Assembly (NCBI RefSeq): GCF_020026925.1
Contig: NZ_JAIQDW010000006.1
Coordinates: forward strand, 124,001 to 188,000
DNA length: 64,000 nucleotides
Reading direction: 5' to 3'
Source of the DNA: Flavobacterium hibisci
GTDB lineage: Bacteria > Bacteroidota > Bacteroidia > Flavobacteriales > Flavobacteriaceae
A program made the translations under genes and the position numbers. This document shows, one piece after another, positions 8,442 to 17,928 of the stretch. The notes under the pieces are model-generated. The model was not told the origin of the DNA. It saw only the letters and a list, made by a program, of their open reading frames with translations, and ran no database searches. Positions within the stretch are counted from its first letter, which is position 1, and every line of letters starts with the position of its first letter.

Positions 8442-10535
8442 ATGAGTAAAGCCATATACATTGCCACAAGCGACCAGAACAGCGGAAAATCAATCATAAC
8501 ACTCGGCCTGATGAGTATTTTAATTGGGAAAACGGCTAAAGTGGGCTATTTCAGACCCATTATTGAAGATTTTGTTGATGGAGAACAGGACAATCACATT
8601 GAAACCGTTCTTTCGTATTTTAATCTTGATATCAAATTTGAAGACGCTTATGCTATTACAAAGAGCAAACTGATCAAGAAAAAAAATAAAGGAAAAATTG
8701 GAGAAGTCCTGGATCTGATCATTGAAAAATATAAAAAACTCGAAGAACGTTTTGACTTTGTTTTGGTTGAAGGAACCAGTTTTACGGGTGAAGGAACTTC
8801 TATAGAATTAGATCTGAATGTTTTAATTGCCAAGAACCTTGGAATTCCTACGATTATAATTGGCTCGGGAGTTGGTAAAACATTAGAAGAATTACTAGAT
8901 AGCTTATATCTGGTTTATGATTCTTTTAAAGTAAAAGAAGTTGAGGTTTTATCAGTATTTGCTAATAAAGTGCAGCCTGAAAATATTGAACTGGTTACCA
9001 AGAGTCTCCAGAAAACACTCCCATCGAACGTTCTGATCAATACGATTCCGTTGATTTCAAGTTTGAACAATCCAACAATGCAGGAAATTGTCAATGAGCT
9101 GGATGCTAAGGTTTTATTTGGGGAAAACTATCTTAATAATGAAATTGGTCATTTTAGCGTTGGTGCTATGCAGTTGCATAATTATCTTGTTCATCTGCAT
9201 GATAATGCCCTTGTTATTACGCCAGGAGATCGTTCTGATATTATTTTGGGTGCGCTGCAGGCCAATGAATCAGCAAATTACCCTACTATTTCGGGAATTA
9301 TCCTGACCGGAAACATCCTTCCGGAAGAAAGTATTTTAAAATTAATTGAAGGACTTTCTGCAATCGTTCCTATTATTGCGGTTGATGGCGGAACGTATCA
9401 TATTACAAATAAAATTGGTGCGATTCGATCTGAAATTTACGCAAACAACACCCATAAAATTGAAACCTCCATTACAACATTCGAAAAATATGTTGACAAT
9501 GATGCTTTATCCGAAAGATTAATCACTTTTGTGCCTGAAGGAATGACACCAAAAATGTTTCAGTACAATATGGTTAAAAGAGCGAAACAGCATCGTAAAC
9601 ACATTGTACTTCCGGAAGGGAATGATGACAGGATTATTATTGCCGCTTCAAGATTATTGGATATGGATGTTGTTGATATTTCAGTCATCGGAGATAAAAA
9701 ACAAATTGAAAACAAAGTAACAGAACTAGGTTTAACGTTTGATTTTTCGAAAGTAAAGATCATAAATCCAATAGAATCTGAGTTTTATGAAGAGTATGCC
9801 AATACGTACTATGAGCTTAGAAAAGCCAAAAATGTGAGTATCACAATGGCAAGGGACCTAATGGAAGATGTTTCGTATTTTGGAACGATGATGGTTTATA
9901 AAGGACATGCTGACGGAATGGTCTCAGGAGCGGCGCATACGACTCAGCACACCATTTTACCGGCATTGCAATTCATTAAAACGAAACCAAATTCATCTGT
10001 AGTTTCATCAGTATTTTTTATGTGTTTGGAAGACAGGGTTTCAGTTTTTGGAGATTGTGCCATCAATCCTAATCCAACCGCTGAACAATTGGCAGAAATT
10101 GCAATTTCATCAGCAGATTCAAGTTCAGCTTTCGGAATTGAACCCAAAATTGCGATGCTTTCGTACTCTTCAGGTTCGTCAGGAAAAGGCGATGAAGTAG
10201 AGAAAGTTCGTACTGCGACCGAAATTGTAAAACAAAAACGTCCTGATTTAAAAATTGAAGGGCCAATTCAGTATGACGCTGCTGTGGATCGTGCAGTAGG
10301 AAAAAGTAAAATGCCGGATTCAGAAGTAGCAGGACAGGCGAGTGTACTTATTTTTCCGGATTTAAATACTGGAAATAATACGTATAAAGCGGTTCAAAGA
10401 GAAACCGGGGCTTTGGCAATTGGACCAATGCTTCAGGGATTAAACAAACCTGTAAACGATTTGAGCCGTGGCTGTACTGTTGATGATATTATAAATACAG
10501 TGGTTATTACGGCAATTCAGGCGCAGGGATTGTAA
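8442..10535 (+). CDS. pta: Phosphate acetyltransferase
   Basis: The 697-residue protein is of the long Pta type. The N-terminal ~200 residues form a BioD-like P-loop domain starting with IYIATSDQNSGKSIITLGL. A DRTGG domain follows at ~210-330 (LVITPGDRSDIILGAL). The C-terminal ~330 residues are the catalytic PTA_PTB domain, with HRKHIVLPEGNDDRI, DGMVSGAAHTT, AMLSYSSGSSGKG and ALAIGPMLQGLNKPVNDLSRGC. It converts acetyl-CoA and phosphate to acetyl phosphate and CoA. With acetate kinase, encoded 78 bases downstream, it forms the cytosolic acetate overflow or activation pathway; the two are probably one transcript. Confidence 0.98.
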   Translation: MSKAIYIATSDQNSGKSIITLGLMSILIGKTAKVGYFRPIIEDFVDGEQDNHIETVLSYFNLDIKFEDAYAITKSKLIKKKNKGKIGEVLDLIIEKYKKLEERFDFVLVEGTSFTGEGTSIELDLNVLIAKNLGIPTIIIGSGVGKTLEELLDSLYLVYDSFKVKEVEVLSVFANKVQPENIELVTKSLQKTLPSNVLINTIPLISSLNNPTMQEIVNELDAKVLFGENYLNNEIGHFSVGAMQLHNYLVHLHDNALVITPGDRSDIILGALQANESANYPTISGIILTGNILPEESILKLIEGLSAIVPIIAVDGGTYHITNKIGAIRSEIYANNTHKIETSITTFEKYVDNDALSERLITFVPEGMTPKMFQYNMVKRAKQHRKHIVLPEGNDDRIIIAASRLLDMDVVDISVIGDKKQIENKVTELGLTFDFSKVKIINPIESEFYEEYANTYYELRKAKNVSITMARDLMEDVSYFGTMMVYKGHADGMVSGAAHTTQHTILPALQFIKTKPNSSVVSSVFFMCLEDRVSVFGDCAINPNPTAEQLAEIAISSADSSSAFGIEPKIAMLSYSSGSSGKGDEVEKVRTATEIVKQKRPDLKIEGPIQYDAAVDRAVGKSKMPDSEVAGQASVLIFPDLNTGNNTYKAVQRETGALAIGPMLQGLNKPVNDLSRGCTVDDIINTVVITAIQAQGL

Positions 10536-10613
10536 TTTTAAGTTAAAAGTTAGAAGTAAACTGTTATACGTTTTTTACGTTTTGCAATAAATAGATATAG
10601 AATCAAAAAAAAA

Positions 10614-11798
10614 ATGAAAATATTAATAATAAACTCAGGAAGTTCATCAATTAAGTATCAGTTAATGGTTATGCCGGAAAACGAAGTAATTTGTTCAGGG
10701 ATGATTGACAGGATTGGACTTGAAACTTCTAATATCAGTTTTAAAACTGCTGAAAATGCAATACAAGAAATAGTATCAGTACCAACACATAAAGTCGGGT
10801 TGCAAAAGGTTGCCGAAATGCTGTTGGATACTGAAAAAGGAGTGATTAAATCGACTTCAGAAATTTCTGCCGTTGGACATCGCGTTGTACATGGGGGAAG
10901 TTATTTTTCGGATACAACTATTATAACTGATGAGGTGAAAGAAAAAATAAAAGAGCTTTCTGAATTGGCGCCCCTGCACAATCCAGCTCATTTGGTTGGA
11001 ATAAATGTTGCTGAAGAAATCTTTTCAGAAGCCAGTCAGGTAGCTGTTTTTGATACAGCTTTTCATCAGACGATTCCGGTTGAGGCTTATAAATATGCAA
11101 TTCCGAATTATCTTTTAACAGAGAATAAAGTGCGTGTTTATGGTTTTCACGGCACAAGCCACAAGTATGTTTCTGAAAAAGCCGTCGACTATTTAGAGAG
11201 CAATTCCAAAATAATTACCATTCATTTAGGCAATGGCTGTAGTATGGCTGCGATAAAAGATGGCAAAAGTATCGATACTACAATGGGTTTTTCACCAGCC
11301 AATGGTTTGATAATGGGAACCCGTGCCGGTGATATTGATCAGTCGGTTATTTTTTATCTGATAAAAAACCTGGGCTACACAGCTGATGAAGTGAATGCCA
11401 TTTTACTAAAACAAAGCGGAATGCTTGGGCTGACGGGTTACAGTGATTTGCGTGATATTGAATCAGAAGCTGAAAAAGGAAATAAAGACTGCCAATTGGC
11501 TTTATTAATGAATGCATATCGAATTAAAAAAACAATCGGGGCTTACACAGCAGTATTAAATGGTTTAGATGCCATTGTTTTTACAGCCGGAATTGGCGAA
11601 AACTCTTCACATATCCGAAAACTGGTTTGTGCTGATATGGATTATTTCGGAATTGAAATTGACGACGAAAAAAATCAAATCCGTTCCAGGGAAATAAGAG
11701 AAATCAATAAAGCTAATTCAAGAGCAAAGATTTTGGTAGTTCCTACAGATGAGGAATTTGAAATTGCCAGTCAGGTATATCATTTAATACAGAATTAG
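10614..11798 (+). CDS. ackA: Acetate kinase
   Basis: The 394-residue product has the standard length of acetate kinase, a member of the ASKHA fold. Clear motifs are ILIINSGSSSIKYQL at the N-terminus, GHRVVHGG with the substrate-binding Arg near residue 90, the catalytic region VYGFHGTSHKYVSE, the phosphate loop IHLGNGCSMAAI and the C-terminal VFTAGIGENS. It interconverts acetyl phosphate + ADP with acetate + ATP in the cytosol. It follows pta on the same strand with no terminator between them, and a terminator follows at 11851, closing the unit. Confidence 0.98.
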   Translation: MKILIINSGSSSIKYQLMVMPENEVICSGMIDRIGLETSNISFKTAENAIQEIVSVPTHKVGLQKVAEMLLDTEKGVIKSTSEISAVGHRVVHGGSYFSDTTIITDEVKEKIKELSELAPLHNPAHLVGINVAEEIFSEASQVAVFDTAFHQTIPVEAYKYAIPNYLLTENKVRVYGFHGTSHKYVSEKAVDYLESNSKIITIHLGNGCSMAAIKDGKSIDTTMGFSPANGLIMGTRAGDIDQSVIFYLIKNLGYTADEVNAILLKQSGMLGLTGYSDLRDIESEAEKGNKDCQLALLMNAYRIKKTIGAYTAVLNGLDAIVFTAGIGENSSHIRKLVCADMDYFGIEIDDEKNQIRSREIREINKANSRAKILVVPTDEEFEIASQVYHLIQN

Positions 11799-11850
11799 CT
11801 ACGATTTTAAAATGACAAATTTTATGACAGTATTGTAAATTAAATATATA

Positions 11851-11877
11851 AAGCTCCTCTATACCGGGAGCTTTTTT
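11851..11877 (+). terminator. Terminator of the pta-ackA unit
   Basis: AAGCTCC (11851-11857) pairs with GGAGCTT (11867-11873), 9-base loop, followed by T residues. Confidence 0.75.
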
Positions 11878-11929
11878 ATGCTCAAAATTTAAATATTTGT
11901 GAGTATATTTGAGGTTAAATCTGAATATT

Positions 11930-14674
11930 TTGAAATCGATACTCTTAAAATTACTGTTCTTCTTTTTCATTACCGCTCAAATTCAATCGCAAGAATTACT
12001 TCCATTCGTAGAAAATTATACTAAATCCAATTATCAGGGTGACAATCAGATCTGGAATGTCGTTCAGGGTAAAGATAACGCTATGTATTTTGCCAATAAT
12101 CATTATTTATTGCGATATGATGGTGTTATCTGGGAAAAATATACGCTGCCAAACAAAACAATCATTCGTTCTATAATGATTGAGGGTGATAAAATTTATT
12201 CAGGTTCTTATAAGGAATTTGGTTACTGGTACAGAAAGGAAGGCAAGATGCATTATGTTTCCATTACTAAAAATCTGCGTTTATTCGACGAAAAGGATAA
12301 TGAAGAAATCTGGAAAATTTTCAAATTTAATGGTTCGATATATTTTCAATCTTTCAACGATGTTTTTATTTATAATGGAAAACAGATCAGAAGAATCAGA
12401 TTTCCATTTTTGATTTCTTACTGTTTTGTAGTTGATAAGAATCTGTATGTGGCTTCGGTAGAAAAAGGTGTTTTTAAAATGGACGACAGCAAAATTGCTA
12501 ATCCAAAAGGTTGGGATGCTCTTAAGAACTGTGTTGTTCATGCAATGGAAAAATATCATAAGAAGACCTATATTTTTACTCAGAAAAAAGGAATTTTTAT
12601 AGTTGAAAACGGAGTTTTAAAGCCCTGGAATAATTCATTTAATGAAGTTTTAAAAACGGCTACAATTAACGTAGCCAAGTTTATAAAAAATGATAAATTA
12701 GTTTTGGGTACAGGCAACAAAGGTGTTTTTATTTATGATTTTAAAACTGACAGCTATAAAAATATTGATCGGAACAATGTATTGATGAATAATTCTGTCT
12801 TAAGTATTGGATTTGATAAGGAAAATGATTTATGGCTAGGTCTGGATAACGGTATAGCACACGTTGAAGTAAATTCTCCAGTATCAATTTTTTATGACAA
12901 TTCAGGAATTTTAGGTTCGGTATATTCCGTTGCAACTACCAATAAAGGCTATTTAATAGCTTCTAATCATGGTGTTTTTGAATTTGATTCCGGTAAATTT
13001 AAAATGATCCCAAACACTCAGGGACAAGCATGGAATATTACTAAAAATGGCAATAAATATATCATAGGCCATAATGACGGTACTTTTTGTTATGAAAACG
13101 GTTCTTTAGTTAAAACAAATAATGTAAGCGGTGGCTGGAATTTATCGAAAAGCAGCATTAATAATACATGCTTTCAATCGACATATAGTGGGATTATGGC
13201 ATACGATGATATTTCAAAACTGGCTGAATACAAAAAAATTGATGGTATTTCAAAACCAATAAAATATGTGTCCCAAAACAAAAAAAATGAAATTTTTGCT
13301 GCTGATAATTACCGGGGTTTATATCGTGTTTTGTATAGCGATAAGTACCAGACCCGGAAGGTTGAAAATATTACACAAAAGAGTAACATAGAAAATGATT
13401 TTGGGGTAAAAATTTTTGAATTTAGAAACGAAATTCTTTTTCTAATCAATAATTTATGGTACACCTACAATTCGATTACCAATAAACTTGAGGAAAACGA
13501 ATTGTTTAATGACAATTTTAAAAATATTTCAGATGTTGTAGCAATCGATGAAAATCATTTTATGGTCCTTCAGGATGGAATTTTATATCATATTTATGCT
13601 TCCGGAAATAAATTTGTGTGGAATATCATTCAAGAAAAATATTATAAAGGAAAGCTGATTAATGACAATTTGAGAATTTTCAAGACTCAAAACCATTATT
13701 TGCTTAATCTTGATGACGGATTTATTTCCCTTCAGTTAAAATATAGTAACAATCAAAATACGAATCTCAAAATTGAAGCTTTTAATGAAGGAGTCCTGCT
13801 TCCAGAGGATTCTAAAATTAAATATAATACAGAAGTTAAAATTAATGTTATATCAGGAATTTATGGTGCAAGCAAGCCTAATTTGTTTTACACAATAAAT
13901 AACAGCAAGGATTTTTTTCCTATTTATGAAGGACATATTTTAATTAACAACTTAAGCAGCGGATTTCATTCTGTTAGTGTTTATAAACATGACGGTGTTC
14001 ACTATGACAAGATTTGCAATTTTGATTTTAAAGTAGCTCAGCCATGGTATTTTTCTGTGTGGATGATTCTTCTGTATTTATTATTAGTGAGTGCAATGTT
14101 GTTTTTGTATTACAAATGGAATAAGCTTCGCTATATTCAAAAATTGAAATTACAGGCTGAAGAATTAAAACACCAGCGTGAAATTCTGGAAATGGAATTA
14201 AAAGCTGAAAACGAATTGAATATTCAGGAATACGAGAAACATATCCTTGAACTTGAACTTCAAACCAAATCGTCTGAAGTAGCTGGAAAATCGTTGTCAA
14301 TAGCCAAACAAAGTGAAATGATTGAAAACATTCAGAGTATCTTAGATTCAGAGAAAGATTTTAATAAGCTTAGGAGTGAGATTAAAAAAGCGATCAAGAT
14401 CAATGAAGTCAATAAACACGAATGGGAAACCTTTGAAACCAATCTGAATCAGATTCACAACGAATTTATAACTACTCTTTCAAAGAAGTTCCCTAAACTT
14501 ACTCCAAAAGATATTAAACTATGTGTATATCTTAAAATGAACCTTTCTTCAAAAGAAATAGCACCGTTAATGAATATTTCGTTTAGAGGTGTTGAACTAC
14601 ATAGATATCGCTTAAGAAAGAAATTAAATCTTACTCAGGAAGAAAATCTTTCGAAATTTTTACTAAATATCTAA
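11930..14674 (+). CDS. Membrane-spanning propeller sensor with LuxR-type HTH; PUL1 regulator
   Basis: The protein has about 914 residues from the TTG at 11930; a TTG at 11909 is also in frame. I choose 11930 because it puts KSILLKLLFFFFITAQIQSQ directly at the N-terminus as a signal peptide or anchor, and because a TATATTTG box (11904-11911) covers the upstream start. The order is: periplasmic beta-propeller made of two-component-regulator repeats (IWNVVQGKDNAMYFANN, LWLGLDNGIAHV), a Y_Y_Y-like beta-sandwich near 620-700, one membrane helix (about 706-730), a long coiled coil, and a C-terminal LuxR/GerE-like helix-turn-helix (about 850-902: LTPKDIKLCVYL, SSKEIAPLMNIS, RYRLRKKL). There is no kinase or receiver domain. 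It lies 244 bases upstream of SusC on the same strand and is the likely glycan-responsive activator of PUL1. Confidence 0.85.
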   Translation: MKSILLKLLFFFFITAQIQSQELLPFVENYTKSNYQGDNQIWNVVQGKDNAMYFANNHYLLRYDGVIWEKYTLPNKTIIRSIMIEGDKIYSGSYKEFGYWYRKEGKMHYVSITKNLRLFDEKDNEEIWKIFKFNGSIYFQSFNDVFIYNGKQIRRIRFPFLISYCFVVDKNLYVASVEKGVFKMDDSKIANPKGWDALKNCVVHAMEKYHKKTYIFTQKKGIFIVENGVLKPWNNSFNEVLKTATINVAKFIKNDKLVLGTGNKGVFIYDFKTDSYKNIDRNNVLMNNSVLSIGFDKENDLWLGLDNGIAHVEVNSPVSIFYDNSGILGSVYSVATTNKGYLIASNHGVFEFDSGKFKMIPNTQGQAWNITKNGNKYIIGHNDGTFCYENGSLVKTNNVSGGWNLSKSSINNTCFQSTYSGIMAYDDISKLAEYKKIDGISKPIKYVSQNKKNEIFAADNYRGLYRVLYSDKYQTRKVENITQKSNIENDFGVKIFEFRNEILFLINNLWYTYNSITNKLEENELFNDNFKNISDVVAIDENHFMVLQDGILYHIYASGNKFVWNIIQEKYYKGKLINDNLRIFKTQNHYLLNLDDGFISLQLKYSNNQNTNLKIEAFNEGVLLPEDSKIKYNTEVKINVISGIYGASKPNLFYTINNSKDFFPIYEGHILINNLSSGFHSVSVYKHDGVHYDKICNFDFKVAQPWYFSVWMILLYLLLVSAMLFLYYKWNKLRYIQKLKLQAEELKHQREILEMELKAENELNIQEYEKHILELELQTKSSEVAGKSLSIAKQSEMIENIQSILDSEKDFNKLRSEIKKAIKINEVNKHEWETFETNLNQIHNEFITTLSKKFPKLTPKDIKLCVYLKMNLSSKEIAPLMNISFRGVELHRYRLRKKLNLTQEENLSKFLLNI

Positions 14675-14735
14675 TTTGTGCTATTGAATTTTGAATATAT
14701 TTTATTTTTTTATTATGCTTTTTGTCTTATTCCAA

Positions 14736-14862
14736 TACATCATTACTACATCATAGTGTTATATATAAAAAACTTACGTAAATAATAAAATGTTTATTAT
14801 TAGGTGTTTAAGTGTTTTTTTTAGCATATTGATGTAGCTGTGTAGTGGTAGAGATTGATGTA
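14736..14862 (+). promoter_or_regulatory. Cluster of four TACATCA sites upstream of PUL1 SusC
   Basis: TACATCA occurs at 14736-14742 and 14747-14753, 11 bases apart. Its reverse complement TGATGTA occurs at 14830-14836 and 14856-14862. All four extend to TACATCA followed by A or T. They fill the gap between the LuxR-type regulator gene and SusC and are candidate binding sites for that regulator. Confidence 0.5.
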
Positions 14863-14918
14863 CTACAACGTTGTAATTGTTTAACTTGGCTCTACTAACT
14901 TAAACGATTAGAAACTCT

Positions 14919-17900
14919 ATGAAAAATTTTATTTTTAGCTTTTTTGTCTTATTGCTTTTGCCTGCATATATGTCAGGGCAAACAATTACAGGAAAAGTAG
15001 TAGATAGTAGTGGAATGGGAGTTCCTGGAGCTATAATTTCGGCTTCGGAATCAAAAGCATCTGCTGAGACTGATTTTGATGGTAATTTTACCATAAATGC
15101 CAAAGAAGGCGAAGTCATTAAAATCTCAATGCTTGGTTTTGAAGCTGTGTCTGTACCTGCAACTACAGTTCCAATGGAAATAAAACTGAAAGAATCCGAA
15201 GATACTGCCTTAAAAGAAGTAGTAGTAATAGGATATGGAACCAGAAAGAAAATTGATAATACTTCTGCTGTAACCTCAATTAAATCTGAGGAAATTACCA
15301 AGATGAAAGTAATTAATGCATCACAGGCCATACAAGGTAAAGCTGCCGGTGTACAAGTTTCAACTTCTGATGCACCTGGAAGTACACCTTCAGTTTTAAT
15401 CAGGGGAGCCGGTACAGCATTAGGAGGAAGAAATCCTTTATATGTTGTGGATGGTATGCCAACTGAGAATATCAATAATATTAATGCTAATGATATTACA
15501 TCTTATGAAGTTCTTAAAGATGCTTCCTCATTAGCTATTTATGGAACCCGAGGTGCTAATGGTGTAATTATGATTACAACAAAATCAGGAAAGGGTAAAC
15601 TTACTGTAGATGTTGAAAGTTTTGCAGGTTTTAGGAGTCCATTGAAAAAAGTAAAAATGGCAAATAGCGAGGAGTTTGTTCGTTATAGTAATGTTGCTTA
15701 TAGTAACGCTTATCCACAAGGAAGGTTTTCTGCCAATCAGCCTTATGATACCAATTGGTTTGATGAAATTACCAGAACAGGATTTTATACCCAAAACAAT
15801 ATTTCTATTTCAGGTTCTTCAGAAAATATAAAATATTTTTTTAGTGCTGGTAATTACGAAGAAAAAGGAATTTTAAAAGGATCTGATTATGGCCGCACCA
15901 CTTTCAGAAGTAATAATGAGTTCAGGATTTCAGATAAACTTAACATTACTCAAAACTTTAGTGTGAGTAGCATAAAAAACAGACCAGTTCCTTTGAGTGC
16001 TTTTACTAATGCTTACAGACAGTCTCCATTGGTTCCTGTACGTTATGAAAACGGAAAATATGGTGTACCGTTTGTTTTAAATGGAGTTGTAGCCCCAACC
16101 GGAGAATCTTTTAACAATGTTGGTAATGCCGTATCGCAGTTAGATTATACAAATGAGCAGCAAAATAGCGTTATTTTACAGGGAGGGTTGAAATTAGATT
16201 ATGAAATTTTAAAATCATTAAAATTTACATCGCAATTTAATGGAGAATTTTATACCTACAAACAGTATAACTATGTTGATAATTTAGCTTTATGGCTCGC
16301 GGCAGATCCTGGAAGAGTAGCATCAGGCTACGATACAAAAAGTTTAAATACAAATACTTTAACAAGAGGCAGAGATCAATATTTTAATTGGAATTTGTCC
16401 AACTACTTAACTTATAATAAAGTTTTTGCAGAAATTCATGATGTTGAAGTTACTGCAGGTATTGAATCGAATGTACAGGGTACAAGAGAGAAATTGACAA
16501 TTGACAGAAAAAATGTAAATTCAAATGCTGATTATTGGTCTCTAAAAGATATTAATGTTGCAAGTACAGTGACGGGATATAAAGATGAAGCTTTAAATCA
16601 AAGAAGGCTTGCCTCATATTTTGCCCGTTTTCAGTACAAATTGATGGACAAATATTTGCTTACCGGAACTGTTAGACGAGACGGATCATCTCAATTTGCG
16701 GATGATAAACGTTGGGGAACATTTCCATCGGTTGGTTTAGGCTGGATTGTATCAAAAGAAAGCTTTTTAAGTAATATAGAGCCGATTAACTTATTGAAAA
16801 TAAGAGGTTCGTGGGGTAGACTAGGAAATCAAAATGTACCGTTGAATACGCAGACTTTTACTTCCGGCGTAGATGTACCAGGGCTTGGTTCAGGTACCAC
16901 GATCAATTCGCAGGTTGATCCTAATTTATCATGGGAAATTGTAGAAGAACTTTCAGCTGGTTTTGATTTTGAGTTATTCAGCAATAAATTGAAAGGTTCA
17001 TTTGATTTATATGATAAGAAAACAACCAACACAATTTTAAATGTAAAACCTTACGGGACATCAGGAATTACACTTGCAACACCGGCACATGTTGGAGAGG
17101 TATCAAATAAAGGTTATGAAATTGCATTACGTTGGGATGATAAAATAAACGATAATTTAAGTTATTGGGTTGGAGGAAACTTTTCTCATAACAAAAATGA
17201 ACTGTCGAGTCTTAAAAATGTTCAGATATCACCAATTATTGGTGGAAGTTTAGGAAATGGACAGAATACAAAAATACTTGATAATACTTCAGTAGGACAG
17301 CCTTTAGGAAGTTTTTATATGTATGAATTTGCCGGAATTGATCCCGCAAACGGTAACATGCTCTATTATACGGCAAGTGGTGATAAAGTAATTCAGACAG
17401 CATTGAATGAGAGAACTGATAAAAAGTATGTTGGTTCGCTTTTACCTACTTCTACCTATGGAATTACTTTAGGTTTAAATTATAAAAATGTTGATTTTTC
17501 TGTTGATGGTTATGGAACAGGAGGAGCAAAAGTATATAATGGTAAAAAGGCACAGCGTTTTGGAGGTGAAAATATTGAAGCTTCAGTAGCAAATGATTTT
17601 TGGACACCAACCAATACGACAGCTTCCAATCCAAAACCTTCAAATGTAACACCTTATGTTTCTACTTTTTTCTTAGAATCAGCAGATTTTTTTAGAATCA
17701 ATAACATTACTCTAGGATATAAGCTACCATTAAAAGATGATCAGTTTTTTAGCTTTTGCCGAATTTATATCAATGCTATCAATCCGTTTATTTCTCAAAA
17801 ATTCTCAGGTTTTTCGCCCGATATAACAAGCGATGGAAAATTAGTAGAAGGTACTCAGGGAGTTGAATTAGACGCTTATCCATCATTGAGGTCATTTATA

Positions 17901-17924
17901 ATAGGTGCTAATTTTAAATTTTAA
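14919..17924 (+). CDS. SusC/RagA-family TonB-linked outer-membrane transporter (PUL1)
   Basis: The 1001-residue protein imports glycan fragments through the outer membrane with energy from TonB. After a signal peptide ending MSGQ it has a carboxypeptidase-regulatory-like domain (ITGKVVDSSGMGVPGAIISA). Next come a TonB-box-like stretch (EVVVIGYGTRKK), the plug domain (QGKAAGVQVSTSDAPGS, IRGAGTALGGRNPLYVVDG, DASSLAIYGTRGANGVIMITTK), and then a ~750-residue beta-barrel ending ...GANFKF with a terminal aromatic residue. The SusD partner starts four bases after the stop. Its glycan specificity is inferred from neighbours only: GH144 and GH3 enzymes suggest beta-1,2-glucan. Confidence 0.96.
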   Translation: MKNFIFSFFVLLLLPAYMSGQTITGKVVDSSGMGVPGAIISASESKASAETDFDGNFTINAKEGEVIKISMLGFEAVSVPATTVPMEIKLKESEDTALKEVVVIGYGTRKKIDNTSAVTSIKSEEITKMKVINASQAIQGKAAGVQVSTSDAPGSTPSVLIRGAGTALGGRNPLYVVDGMPTENINNINANDITSYEVLKDASSLAIYGTRGANGVIMITTKSGKGKLTVDVESFAGFRSPLKKVKMANSEEFVRYSNVAYSNAYPQGRFSANQPYDTNWFDEITRTGFYTQNNISISGSSENIKYFFSAGNYEEKGILKGSDYGRTTFRSNNEFRISDKLNITQNFSVSSIKNRPVPLSAFTNAYRQSPLVPVRYENGKYGVPFVLNGVVAPTGESFNNVGNAVSQLDYTNEQQNSVILQGGLKLDYEILKSLKFTSQFNGEFYTYKQYNYVDNLALWLAADPGRVASGYDTKSLNTNTLTRGRDQYFNWNLSNYLTYNKVFAEIHDVEVTAGIESNVQGTREKLTIDRKNVNSNADYWSLKDINVASTVTGYKDEALNQRRLASYFARFQYKLMDKYLLTGTVRRDGSSQFADDKRWGTFPSVGLGWIVSKESFLSNIEPINLLKIRGSWGRLGNQNVPLNTQTFTSGVDVPGLGSGTTINSQVDPNLSWEIVEELSAGFDFELFSNKLKGSFDLYDKKTTNTILNVKPYGTSGITLATPAHVGEVSNKGYEIALRWDDKINDNLSYWVGGNFSHNKNELSSLKNVQISPIIGGSLGNGQNTKILDNTSVGQPLGSFYMYEFAGIDPANGNMLYYTASGDKVIQTALNERTDKKYVGSLLPTSTYGITLGLNYKNVDFSVDGYGTGGAKVYNGKKAQRFGGENIEASVANDFWTPTNTTASNPKPSNVTPYVSTFFLESADFFRINNITLGYKLPLKDDQFFSFCRIYINAINPFISQKFSGFSPDITSDGKLVEGTQGVELDAYPSLRSFIIGANFKF

Positions 17925-17928
17925 TATC

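Noticed and set aside
14900..15475. 191-codon antisense frame at the start of PUL1 susC
   Set aside because: The plus strand holds the signal peptide, regulatory-like and plug domains of SusC; the antisense is a shadow.
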